A stretch of 24,445 nt of DNA from Lentisphaeria bacterium. GTDB taxonomy: Bacteria; Verrucomicrobiota; Lentisphaeria; Oligosphaerales; Oligosphaeraceae. The notes below the pieces were generated by a model, which made no database searches, had not been told where the DNA came from, and worked only from the letters and a program-made list of their open reading frames with translations. A program made the position numbers and the translations under genes. The stretch spans positions 1-24,445 of the forward strand of contig JAEDMH010000018.1 in the NCBI GenBank assembly GCA_016303095.1. Direction: 5' to 3'. Positions 6,428 through 14,809 of the stretch are shown here, in pieces (the stretch's first letter is position 1; each line of letters begins with the position of its first letter).

Positions 6428-9400
6428 ATGCGCACTCTTCTTTCCCTTTGGTTTCTGTTTCTTGGTCTTCTTTCCCTTCACGGCACCACCTGGCATGTTT
6501 CCACCACAGGGGGGGACCAGCGTTCTGGCCGAAGTTGGCGCAGTGCCTTTGGCACCCTGGAGCGTGCCTTGGAGGTGGCTTCCTCGGGAGACGAGATCTG
6601 GCTGGCGGCGGGATGCTACGAACCCCATTTGCTTCCTGGGGAGATTCTTCCTGGAGGGGGATTCGTCCTTCGCTCCGGCGTGTCCCTGCGGGGGGGCTTT
6701 TTCGGGAATGAGACATCGCCTGAGCAGCGGAAGCGTCTAGACCGGGACGGCAATGGGGTGGTGGAGCTTTGGGAGTTTGGGGGAGAGACCGTCCTACGTC
6801 TTCCCCGGGGAGCTTCTGGCACAGTGCTGGACGGAGACGAGGAGGCCCGGATTCCCACCTTGCTGGAAGGTTTGACCATTACCGGGGGCAATGCCTTTGG
6901 GGCGGAAGAGACGGGGAACCATCCTGGAGCAGGAGGGGGGGCCTATTTGCGGGGGCGCTACCGCCTCCAGCACTGTGCCTTTGTGGGCAACCACGCTGTC
7001 CAAGGGGGAGCCGTCTATGTTCGCGGGGGAGTTCAGATTTCCGCCTGTCTCTTCACCGGGAACACGGCCTCGGACCAGGGAGGCGCCCTGCATCTTTCCC
7101 AAGGAGAAGCGGAAATCTCCTGCTCCCTCTTCACCGGAAATGGGGATGCCCTCTCCACCCGGTGCGGGGGAGCCCTCTCCGCAGACGAATCCTCCCAAGG
7201 AGAGGTGGCCTTCTGCACCTTTGTCCGGAATGGGGCCCGGGATGGAGGAGGGACTCTATCCCTGGCGGGATCGGTCGTGGTGACCTCCTCCGTGGTCTGG
7301 GACAGCCTGGGGCATCGACAAAGCGTTCTGGCAGGGCCTGACTCCCTGGTGCGTCATTGCGCCACAGAGGCAGGGGGCTTTCCTGGCTCCTTTGCCCAGG
7401 GCGGGATTTTGCTGGAGGAGGAGAATGCGGGAGCGGGGGGCGTCCACGCCAATGACAACCGCCCTGCCCATCTCTATCCCTGCTTCCGGTCCCCGGAGGA
7501 GGGGGACTACCGTCTGGGACGGGGTTCCTGCCTGATTGGCCGGGGTTGTTCCTCGGAAGGCCTTTTTCCCCTCCAGGATGCCACGGGGCGTCCCCTGTCC
7601 AATCCTCCGGACTTGGGATGTTACGCCTCGGGGGAGAAGGCCAATGTCGCCGTGGAACTGCGTTTGCCCGCCCCTCTCTATTTTGGGATGACCCAACCTG
7701 TGGAGGTCCAAAGCGACTCTCCTCTGGCCGAATGTTCCCTGATCCTGGAAGACACCGGCCTTGCCCAGCTGGAAGAGGGGCCGAAGATCACCGGCCTCCA
7801 TGCGGGAAACACCCATCTTCTCCTTTCCTACGTTCCCCAGGATCCCGCCTTCGCCTCTGGACAGACCGCCTTGCCCCTGGAAGTGCTGCCCCGCCCCCTG
7901 GAAGTGACCGCCCATTCCCGGCTCTGGATCCCCCAAGATGAACCCTTCCCGGCTCTCACCTGGGATCTGACGGCAGGCACCCTCCTGGAGGGACACACCC
8001 TGGAAGGAGAACTCCACACCTATGCCCCCTTGCCCAAGACGCGGGACGGAAATCAGTACCCCATCTGCCAGGGCACCCTGTCCGTCCATCCCCAGGAATA
8101 TGCCCAGGACTACGCCATTCGCTTCCGGGAGGGGATTTTGACGGTTCTCGGGACGGGAGGCACGGGGGAGCCGTCGGAGCCGGAATCCCCCTATCTCCTG
8201 GGGGAAGAGGGAATCTTCCTGGCGGAGGAGCTGATCTACGGCACTCCCCTGGAGGGGAATCGGCAATTGGCGGGAGAGATTTTCCTGGGGGGCACGGGGG
8301 AGGCGGTACCGGGCACCTTTTACTGGGAGCGGGAAGGAGAGACGCTCCCTTGCGGACTCTATGAACTGTCCTGGCGCTTCCAGCCCGATGACGCCTCCCT
8401 TCCTCCCCTCACCGGCACCCTGCCCGTGGGGATCCTGGAACGGGAACTCCAGATCCTCCCCTACGAACACCACCGCTTCTACCAGGAAGAAAACCCCGTC
8501 CTCAAGTATCTTCTCTCGGGCTTTGCCCCGGGAGAGGACGAAAGTGTCTTCACCCTGCCCCTGCGCCTGACCACCCCGGCCACCCGAAACTCCCCCGCAG
8601 GGGAATACCCCATCCTCCTGGCGGAGGGAGCCGCTCCCAATTACCGCCTCTCCCTGCAGCCCGCCAGCCTCACCATCCTTCCCGCCCCTTTGAACATCCA
8701 GGTGGACTCCGCCACCAAACTCCATGGACGCCCCGACCCCGAATACGCCTGGCAATCTCTCCCGGAATCCCCTATTCCCCAAGAGGTTCTGCCACTCTTC
8801 TTCACCCGGGAGGAGGGAGAAGCCCAGGGACGCTACCTCCTCCAGGTCCACACCTCAAACCCCAACTACGCCATTCACCATGACAAAGCCTACCTGGAGA
8901 TCCAGGGAATCCTCCCTGTCCTGGCTCGCTGTTCCTCGGAACCCCTGGAAGTCTTCCAGACCCTCCGGGATCTGAAGGTGGAATACCTCATGAAGGATCC
9001 GGAGACAGGGGAAGCCGTGGAAGGAGAATTGCGGTTGGATGACAGGATGTTCCTCCCCTACCTGGATCTTCCCCTCACCAAGGTGCCCGTCTCCCTGTGC
9101 CATGTCTTCCTGCCCAAGGATGCCGAACGCTATCAGACGGTCTACGCCGTGATGGTGCCCGCCCGCATGGTCCACACCCCCCTTTCCATTCAGGTGGACA
9201 ACCAGGTCATCACCTACGGGGATCCCATCCCGGAACTGACTTGGTCTGTGGTGGAGGGAGAGACCATTCCCGGAGTAGAGCTTCCCCTGGCCCTCTATCT
9301 CAAGGAACTCTCCCCCGTCACCCCGGATCCCCTGCCCCCGGGAACCTACCACATCATTGCCCAGAAACCCCGATACCAGGTCACCATGGACAGCTGCTAC

Positions 9401-10837
9401 TCTCCCCTCACCGTCAAGAATGGCACCCTCACGGTGGAGAAGGCGCTCATCTATCTCATGGTGGAGGACAAGGAATACACCTGGGGAGACCCCATCCCCC
9501 CCTTCACCGCCTACTTCTCCCGCACCCCCGACGGAAGCCAGCCCTTGCCTTCGGAGTTGCTGAAGGATCTGGCGGTGGAATTTCATGTCGGGGAAGCCAA
9601 TGCCCAGGGAGAAGCCCTCATTATGGCGGACGGGGTTCTCGCCAGCCCATTCTATCGCTTCCAAATGATTCCCGGCACGCTGCGCTGCCTTCCCCGCCTC
9701 CTGACTCCCCAATGGCCGGAGCATCTCCAAATGCCCTTCCGGGGAGAAGTCCCCGCCGTGACCGTCACGGCGCGCCCGGAGGAATTGCCTGAAGGCACCT
9801 CTTCTCTCTCCTCCACCTGCCCCATCCTCTTCTCCCCCCAGGAGGAATCCTCATTCTCCTATATCGGCTGGGATCCCCTGTGGGAAGAACCCGATCTCCC
9901 CATCCTCCAAAAGGAAATCCCGGGGCGACACACCGTATGGCTGGCCAGCGACTCCACGGGAGACTACCGCTTCCGGTGGGACACCTCCGTCTCGGGCATC
10001 CTTCAGGTCGGTTGCGAAAACACCCTGGTGCTGGAAGGAGCGGGCACTCTGGGAGACTCCTCCTTCTCCTGCACCCTCCGCACCTCCCCCCAGGATCCCG
10101 CCCCGGAAACCATCACCGTCATCCCTGGCGTCAACGGCTTCGACAATCTCCTGGACGCCCTCGTCAACACTGTCCCTGGAGGCACCATCTGGCTGGAAGC
10201 AGGCAGAGAAGTCGGGCAGGAACACGATGCCCTCAACCTCCTTCTTCCGGTGACGCTACGCCGTCTCCACGACCCCCTTTGGGATGAACCGCCCGCCATC
10301 TGCTGCCCCCTCCAGGCCCAGACCAACGCCCCCCTGATCCACCTCCTGGATCTGGAACTGCGACACCCCTTCCGCGTCTTCGGCACCCTCCAGGCGGAAA
10401 ACTGCACCCTCAATTCCGTCTATCTCTACCGAAACCACCCCGCCACCTCCCCCGCCATCGAAAACACCCCCGTGAAACTGGAGGCCCAACACTGCCTCTT
10501 CCGACGGGACGACGCCAGGGCGACCCCTCCCGCCACAGCCGTCCAGGAAGCCGCCATCTTCCTGGGCTCCACCCCTCCCCACCCCGGCATTTCCCTCACG
10601 CTCCAGGATTGCACCTTCCAATGGGTCCAGGAAAAAGCCGGCGGATACAACATCAAGTTCCTGGAAGACAAGACATGTCCCGACGCCTTGAAGACTCTCG
10701 TGGAGTGGCCCGTGGATCTGCGCACCTGCGCCTTTCAAGGTTGGCAGGAAGCGTTCTCCGAAATCCTGGAGGAACATTTCTTCCCCCTTCCCGAGATGGA
10801 TGACGCCTCCTATTTCCTCCTCCCGGAAAGGGAATAG
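6428..10837 (+). CDS. Large exported protein: right-handed beta-helix, MBG-like repeats, second beta-helix-like end
   Basis: The protein has 1469 residues and starts at the ATG at 6428, which has GAGGA 6 nt upstream and opens a clear signal peptide (about residues 1-19). In-frame codons upstream are not needed. Residues 24-402 form a pectate-lyase-like right-handed beta-helix: an opening repeat SGDEIWLAAGCYEP, many G-N-x and GGA turns, and a closing segment of the choice-of-anchor type (RPLSNPPDLGCYA). Then come MBG-like Ig-fold repeats beginning near residues 491, 674, 755, 919 and 1008, the clearest being YGDPIPELTW and WGDPIPPFTAY. From about 1235 to the end another GGTIWLEAG block and short repeats suggest a second beta-helix. 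No catalytic residues can be assigned and no C-terminal anchor or sorting signal is visible. It is probably an extracellular or surface structural or carbohydrate-binding protein. Function unknown. Confidence 0.85.
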   Translation: MRTLLSLWFLFLGLLSLHGTTWHVSTTGGDQRSGRSWRSAFGTLERALEVASSGDEIWLAAGCYEPHLLPGEILPGGGFVLRSGVSLRGGFFGNETSPEQRKRLDRDGNGVVELWEFGGETVLRLPRGASGTVLDGDEEARIPTLLEGLTITGGNAFGAEETGNHPGAGGGAYLRGRYRLQHCAFVGNHAVQGGAVYVRGGVQISACLFTGNTASDQGGALHLSQGEAEISCSLFTGNGDALSTRCGGALSADESSQGEVAFCTFVRNGARDGGGTLSLAGSVVVTSSVVWDSLGHRQSVLAGPDSLVRHCATEAGGFPGSFAQGGILLEEENAGAGGVHANDNRPAHLYPCFRSPEEGDYRLGRGSCLIGRGCSSEGLFPLQDATGRPLSNPPDLGCYASGEKANVAVELRLPAPLYFGMTQPVEVQSDSPLAECSLILEDTGLAQLEEGPKITGLHAGNTHLLLSYVPQDPAFASGQTALPLEVLPRPLEVTAHSRLWIPQDEPFPALTWDLTAGTLLEGHTLEGELHTYAPLPKTRDGNQYPICQGTLSVHPQEYAQDYAIRFREGILTVLGTGGTGEPSEPESPYLLGEEGIFLAEELIYGTPLEGNRQLAGEIFLGGTGEAVPGTFYWEREGETLPCGLYELSWRFQPDDASLPPLTGTLPVGILERELQILPYEHHRFYQEENPVLKYLLSGFAPGEDESVFTLPLRLTTPATRNSPAGEYPILLAEGAAPNYRLSLQPASLTILPAPLNIQVDSATKLHGRPDPEYAWQSLPESPIPQEVLPLFFTREEGEAQGRYLLQVHTSNPNYAIHHDKAYLEIQGILPVLARCSSEPLEVFQTLRDLKVEYLMKDPETGEAVEGELRLDDRMFLPYLDLPLTKVPVSLCHVFLPKDAERYQTVYAVMVPARMVHTPLSIQVDNQVITYGDPIPELTWSVVEGETIPGVELPLALYLKELSPVTPDPLPPGTYHIIAQKPRYQVTMDSCYSPLTVKNGTLTVEKALIYLMVEDKEYTWGDPIPPFTAYFSRTPDGSQPLPSELLKDLAVEFHVGEANAQGEALIMADGVLASPFYRFQMIPGTLRCLPRLLTPQWPEHLQMPFRGEVPAVTVTARPEELPEGTSSLSSTCPILFSPQEESSFSYIGWDPLWEEPDLPILQKEIPGRHTVWLASDSTGDYRFRWDTSVSGILQVGCENTLVLEGAGTLGDSSFSCTLRTSPQDPAPETITVIPGVNGFDNLLDALVNTVPGGTIWLEAGREVGQEHDALNLLLPVTLRRLHDPLWDEPPAICCPLQAQTNAPLIHLLDLELRHPFRVFGTLQAENCTLNSVYLYRNHPATSPAIENTPVKLEAQHCLFRRDDARATPPATAVQEAAIFLGSTPPHPGISLTLQDCTFQWVQEKAGGYNIKFLEDKTCPDALKTLVEWPVDLRTCAFQGWQEAFSEILEEHFFPLPEMDDASYFLLPERE

Positions 10838-10859
10838 AAGGAACCAGAAGACACAAAAA

Positions 10860-10902
10860 GCCCTCGGCCTGAAGCAGGAAGAGATGCTGGCAGGTCGAGG
10901 GC
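10860..10902 (-). terminator. Rho-independent terminator of the glycoside hydrolase operon
   Basis: GCCCTCGGCCTG (10860-10871) pairs with CAGGTCGAGGGC (10891-10902) along 12 positions, with one G-T wobble, and an inner AGCA/TGCT extends the hairpin. On the minus strand it is followed by CTTTTTGTG. It lies 62 nt past the stop of the GH20-like gene at 10965. On the plus strand it follows the stop at 10837, but the downstream T-run there is weak, so it may act only partly for the convergent gene. Confidence 0.8.
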
Positions 10903-10964
10903 GGAGCTTTCGAGATTTTCCGTCCCGGAGGCACTCCCGGGCAAGCGTTCCCCGTAGGCCGGGG

Positions 10965-12830
10965 TTACAGATCCAGGACGACCGTATGGAGAGCGGAGGC
11001 GATTTCGGGGTGGAAATAGGCCTCTGCTGTGGACTGTTGTCCGGCCCAGGCGAAGTTCAGATTATCCACCAGGAGGTGTTCGGGATTCTGGACCAAGCCT
11101 GTGACCTGGCGGATGGCCTTGGGGGCGACCCCATCCACCAGGACATGGCAGAGTCCCACTCCGCCCATGCCGGAGGCCTCCAGCTTCACGGCCACGGGGC
11201 TGGGCTGTCCCTCCGGGAGATCGTAGGGAAGGAAGAACTCCGCCACGGCATGGTTGAGATCCTGGGGTTTTGCGCCGTCATGGAAGATGGTCTGCCAGGG
11301 GCCGTCGGGGGTGAATTGGAGACTGACCCCGATTTTTTCCACCACATACCCATCGGGCACGCAGATGCGGAGGCGGACGAAGCGGGATTCCTTCAGGCAG
11401 CGGAGGGTCTGAGTCACCTCCTGGAGCAGCGTGTCCCGTTTTTCCCGGAAGGCATTTTTCCAGGCGGTGAGGGAGCCCCGCCAGGCATCCCAGCGGAGGG
11501 CCTGGCGTTCCAGGATGCGTCCCCACTTCTCCTGGCACTGGAGGATGCCGGCCTCATCCAGGGGGTGTCCGTCCAGCGCGTCATGGACCAGGAGTTTCAG
11601 CCCATCGCCCACCTGTCGTTCCTCCATGGCGTCCGTCAGATCCTGGAGGATTTCCTTTCCCAGGGAGGATTGGACTTGGCCGGCCCGTTCCTGGAGGAGG
11701 GCCAGGGCGGTGGAGACCGCCTCCATCTCCTGCCGGGGGAGTCCCCGGAAATCCCGGGAGAGGAGGGATTTTTTCTTCATCTGCTGAAAATGGAGAGGGG
11801 GTCCCATGGTGAGGGCCAGGGTCACGCCGGCGGCGAGGAGGGGATCCTGGGTGCCGAAGAGCTGCTGCATCATGGCGGCGGTGGCCTCCCTGGGAGTCAT
11901 TCCCTGGAGGAGTCCGCCGTTATAGCCGATGGTGGGCAGCGTGCGGAGCATGGAGGTGTCGTACTTCAGCCAGCAAGTGTTGATGAAGCCGGAGACCTCC
12001 TTTCCCTGGGCGCAGGCCAAATAGGATTCCCCGTTGCGGTAGGTCATATCCGCCGGAGCGATGAAGGTGGTGAAGCCCAGGCGTCGGTTGATCTCCAGCC
12101 GGTCCTCGGAGAAGGCATCGAAGAGATGGTGGACATAGCGGCGCACATCCTCCTGATACTGCCAGTCCACCAGAATCACCTCCCGGGAGATTCGCTCCTG
12201 GGCCCGGGGATAGTACTCGAACATGTCGGACCACATCATCATGGTCTTTCCGCACTCCTTCAGGCATTGGCGGAGGCGTTCCACGTGGTCCACGAAGAGG
12301 GTTTCCTGCCCGGGGAAATCCGGGGCCTTTTCCTGGCAGCGGGGGCACAGGCAGTAGTCCCAGAACTCATCCAATCCCACATGGAAGAAGGGACCCGGAA
12401 AGATCTCTGCCACCTCCCGGAGATAGGGGAGGAGGAAGTCATAGAGCTGGGGATGGTTGGGACAATAGGAATCCCGGACACCCCAGCCGAAGCGCCCCTT
12501 CATCTCCCCCTGGAGTTCCGCCAGATGCTGGAGCTGAGGATATTTCAGGAACTGTCCCACATGGCCCAACGTGGGGACGCAGGGAATCACCTCCAGCCCC
12601 AGGGTCTTGGCGTAGGCCACCAGTTCCCGGAGGATTTCGGGGGTGTAGCACTGGCCATCGGGGGGATAGGGAAAAGAGGCGGTGCGCACCCGGCCCGCCA
12701 GACTCAGGAAGATTCCGTTATATCCCGCCTCTGCCGCCACTTCCATGTAGCGGCGGATAAATTCCGGCGGTTCCATCTGGCTGCCCAGATCCAGCTGGGC
12801 CCAACGATAGGGCGTCACATTCTTGCGCAT
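10965..12830 (-). CDS. GH20-like glycoside hydrolase, paralogue 2
   Basis: This 621-residue protein belongs to the GH20 beta-N-acetylhexosaminidase superfamily. The active-site motif HVGLDEFWDYC holds H150, D154 and E155, the D-E pair used in substrate-assisted catalysis in the family. The TIM-barrel domain spans about residues 1-340. A helical region follows at about 350-470 and a C-terminal beta-sandwich-like domain at about 475-621. CLCPRC (160-165) directly after the active site is a possible metal site. There is no signal peptide, so it is probably cytoplasmic and acts on imported oligosaccharides. The ATG at 12830 has GAGGAG 7 nt upstream (12838-12843). It is the last gene of a three-gene operon and is followed by a strong terminator. 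It closely resembles the gene upstream over its whole length. The sugar specificity is not certain; members of distant GH20 branches vary. Confidence 0.85.
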   Translation of the reverse strand: MRKNVTPYRWAQLDLGSQMEPPEFIRRYMEVAAEAGYNGIFLSLAGRVRTASFPYPPDGQCYTPEILRELVAYAKTLGLEVIPCVPTLGHVGQFLKYPQLQHLAELQGEMKGRFGWGVRDSYCPNHPQLYDFLLPYLREVAEIFPGPFFHVGLDEFWDYCLCPRCQEKAPDFPGQETLFVDHVERLRQCLKECGKTMMMWSDMFEYYPRAQERISREVILVDWQYQEDVRRYVHHLFDAFSEDRLEINRRLGFTTFIAPADMTYRNGESYLACAQGKEVSGFINTCWLKYDTSMLRTLPTIGYNGGLLQGMTPREATAAMMQQLFGTQDPLLAAGVTLALTMGPPLHFQQMKKKSLLSRDFRGLPRQEMEAVSTALALLQERAGQVQSSLGKEILQDLTDAMEERQVGDGLKLLVHDALDGHPLDEAGILQCQEKWGRILERQALRWDAWRGSLTAWKNAFREKRDTLLQEVTQTLRCLKESRFVRLRICVPDGYVVEKIGVSLQFTPDGPWQTIFHDGAKPQDLNHAVAEFFLPYDLPEGQPSPVAVKLEASGMGGVGLCHVLVDGVAPKAIRQVTGLVQNPEHLLVDNLNFAWAGQQSTAEAYFHPEIASALHTVVLDL

Positions 12831-12887
12831 GGCTCATCTCCTCGAAGGAGCATTCTCACGGTTTCAAAAAAGGTACGCTGAGGAATC

Positions 12888-14759
12888 TCACTCCTCCAGC
12901 AGGAGAGTGACGGCGTTGACCATCTCCGCCAGGGGGGCATGGAAGTAGGCCTCCTGGGTGGACTGGCTGCCCATCCAGGCGAAATTCACATTGTCCACCA
13001 GGAGATGTTCCGGATTCTGCACCCAGCCCTGAACGCCTAGGATGGCCACCGGGGCGCGTCCATCCACCTGAACATGGCAGATTCCCTCGCCTCCCATGCC
13101 CGTGGCCTCCACCTTCACCGCCCGGGGCTTGCCCTGGCAGGGAGGACGATAGGGAAGGAAGAGCTCTGCCAGGGCGTGGTTCAGATCCTCTGGCTTCACG
13201 CCGCCCCGGAAGAGAGTGTGCCAGGGACCCTCCTTCTCGTATTGGAGGCTGACGGCCAGCGTCTCCACCGTGTATCCATCCGGGGCGCAGATGCGCAGGC
13301 GGATTTGATGCCCGGTCTCCAGATCCCCGAAAACGCCCGACACCTCGTCCCACACCTTCTGGCACTGCTCCCGAAACGCCTCTTCTCCCTCCACGCCGGG
13401 ACGCCACTCCTGCCAACGGGCGCAACGACTCTCCAAGTAGGCCTTGAGCCGAGCCAACGTCTCCTGGCATTTCGCCTGGTCCAAAGGATGTCCATCCAGG
13501 GCGTGGTGGAGCTGTTGGGTCAGGGAAGCGGCCAGCCGCTCCTCCTCCAGCGTTTCCCGGAGATCCGCTAGGACCCGCCGACCCATCTGGGTGGTCACTG
13601 TCTTTTCCCGTTCCTGCAGAAGAAGGGAGGCGGTCTCATATCCCTCCCAGAGCTTCAGGGGGAGTCCCCGGAAATCCCGGGTCAGGAGACGAGAGCGGGA
13701 GAAGCGTTGGAAGTGGCGTCCTCCGCCCAAGGTGAGAGCCAGGGTCACCCCCCGGGTCAGGAGAGTGTCTGTGGTGCCGAAGACCCGTTCCATCATGGTG
13801 CGGGTGGCCTCCTCCGAGGCCATGCCGGAGGCCAGCAGGCCATTGAAGACGAAGATGGGGAGGCTATGATAGAGATAGGTGTCCTTTTTCTCCCAGGAAG
13901 TCTGAATGAATCCGGAAGCGCCACGGCCGCGGACGCAGGCCAGCAAGGATTCTCCATTGCGGTACGTCATGTCCGCCGGGGCCACGAAATTGGAGAAGCC
14001 CAGGCGTTGGTTCAGCCCCTGGCGATCCTCGGAGAAGACATCGAAGAGATGGTGGACATAGCGCCGCACATCCTCCTGATACTGCCAGTCCACCAGCACC
14101 ACCTTCCGGGAGATCTTTTCCTGGGCCCGGGGATAGTACTCGAACATGTCGGACCACATCATCATGGTCTTCCCGCAGGCTTCCAGCCCCTGGCGCACCC
14201 TCTCCACATGCTGGACAAAGAGGGCCTCCTGGGAGGCGAAATCCGGAGCCTGCTCCCGGCAGCGGGGACACAGGCAGAAGTCCCAGAACTCGTCCAGGCC
14301 CGCATGGAAGAAGGGGGAGGGGAAGAGCTCCGCCACTTCCTGGAGGTAGGTGAGGAGGAAGGGATAGAAGCGGGGATGGGTGGGGCAGAAGGTCTGCTTG
14401 GTGCCCCAGCCGAATCTTCCACCCATATCTCCTTGCAATTCAGATAGTTCCACCAACTCCGGATGTGCCAGAAAGCGTTCTGCGTGTCCCAGGGTGGCCA
14501 CGCAGGGCACCAATTCCAGTCCCAGCTTTTGTCCGTATTCCACCAGGGAGCGGATTTCCTCGGGGGTATAGCAGGTGCCGTCCTTTGGCCAGGGATAGGA
14601 GGCGGTGCGGATGCGATCCTCCAGATAGAGGAGGATGCCTGTGTATCCCGCCTGGGCCATCAGCTCCATGAATTGGCGGATGAACTCCAGGGATTCCATT
14701 TGCCGGGCGAGATCCAGCTGAGCCCAGCGGTGCTTCAACGCTTCTGTCTGCGCAGTCAT
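12888..14759 (-). CDS. GH20-like glycoside hydrolase, paralogue 1
   Basis: This 623-residue protein has the same layout as the next gene downstream. An N-terminal TIM barrel carries HAGLDEFWDFC with H152, D156 and E157 as the GH20 catalytic triad. CLCPRC (162-167) follows, then a helical middle and a C-terminal beta-sandwich-like domain whose motifs (LRICAPDGYTVE, NPEHLLVDN) recur in the paralogue. No signal peptide is seen, which points to the cytoplasm. The start at 14759 is chosen because homology with the paralogue begins within about ten residues (RWAQLDL); no good ribosome binding site is visible. It starts 50 nt after the GH42-like gene ends and stops 57 nt before its paralogue, on the same strand, so one transcript is likely. 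Substrate is inferred only from the family, as terminal N-acetylhexosamine or a related sugar. Confidence 0.85.
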   Translation of the reverse strand: MTAQTEALKHRWAQLDLARQMESLEFIRQFMELMAQAGYTGILLYLEDRIRTASYPWPKDGTCYTPEEIRSLVEYGQKLGLELVPCVATLGHAERFLAHPELVELSELQGDMGGRFGWGTKQTFCPTHPRFYPFLLTYLQEVAELFPSPFFHAGLDEFWDFCLCPRCREQAPDFASQEALFVQHVERVRQGLEACGKTMMMWSDMFEYYPRAQEKISRKVVLVDWQYQEDVRRYVHHLFDVFSEDRQGLNQRLGFSNFVAPADMTYRNGESLLACVRGRGASGFIQTSWEKKDTYLYHSLPIFVFNGLLASGMASEEATRTMMERVFGTTDTLLTRGVTLALTLGGGRHFQRFSRSRLLTRDFRGLPLKLWEGYETASLLLQEREKTVTTQMGRRVLADLRETLEEERLAASLTQQLHHALDGHPLDQAKCQETLARLKAYLESRCARWQEWRPGVEGEEAFREQCQKVWDEVSGVFGDLETGHQIRLRICAPDGYTVETLAVSLQYEKEGPWHTLFRGGVKPEDLNHALAELFLPYRPPCQGKPRAVKVEATGMGGEGICHVQVDGRAPVAILGVQGWVQNPEHLLVDNVNFAWMGSQSTQEAYFHAPLAEMVNAVTLLLEE

Positions 14760-14809
14760 ATCCGGGGAAAAGACGGGGGAGTGAGGGGGGGGGAGAAAGG
14801 CAGGATCCT

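Noticed and set aside
10800..12881. Open frame of 693 codons antisense to the second GH20-like gene
   Set aside because: It mirrors the reading frame of a conserved enzyme, begins inside the previous gene and crosses a terminator.
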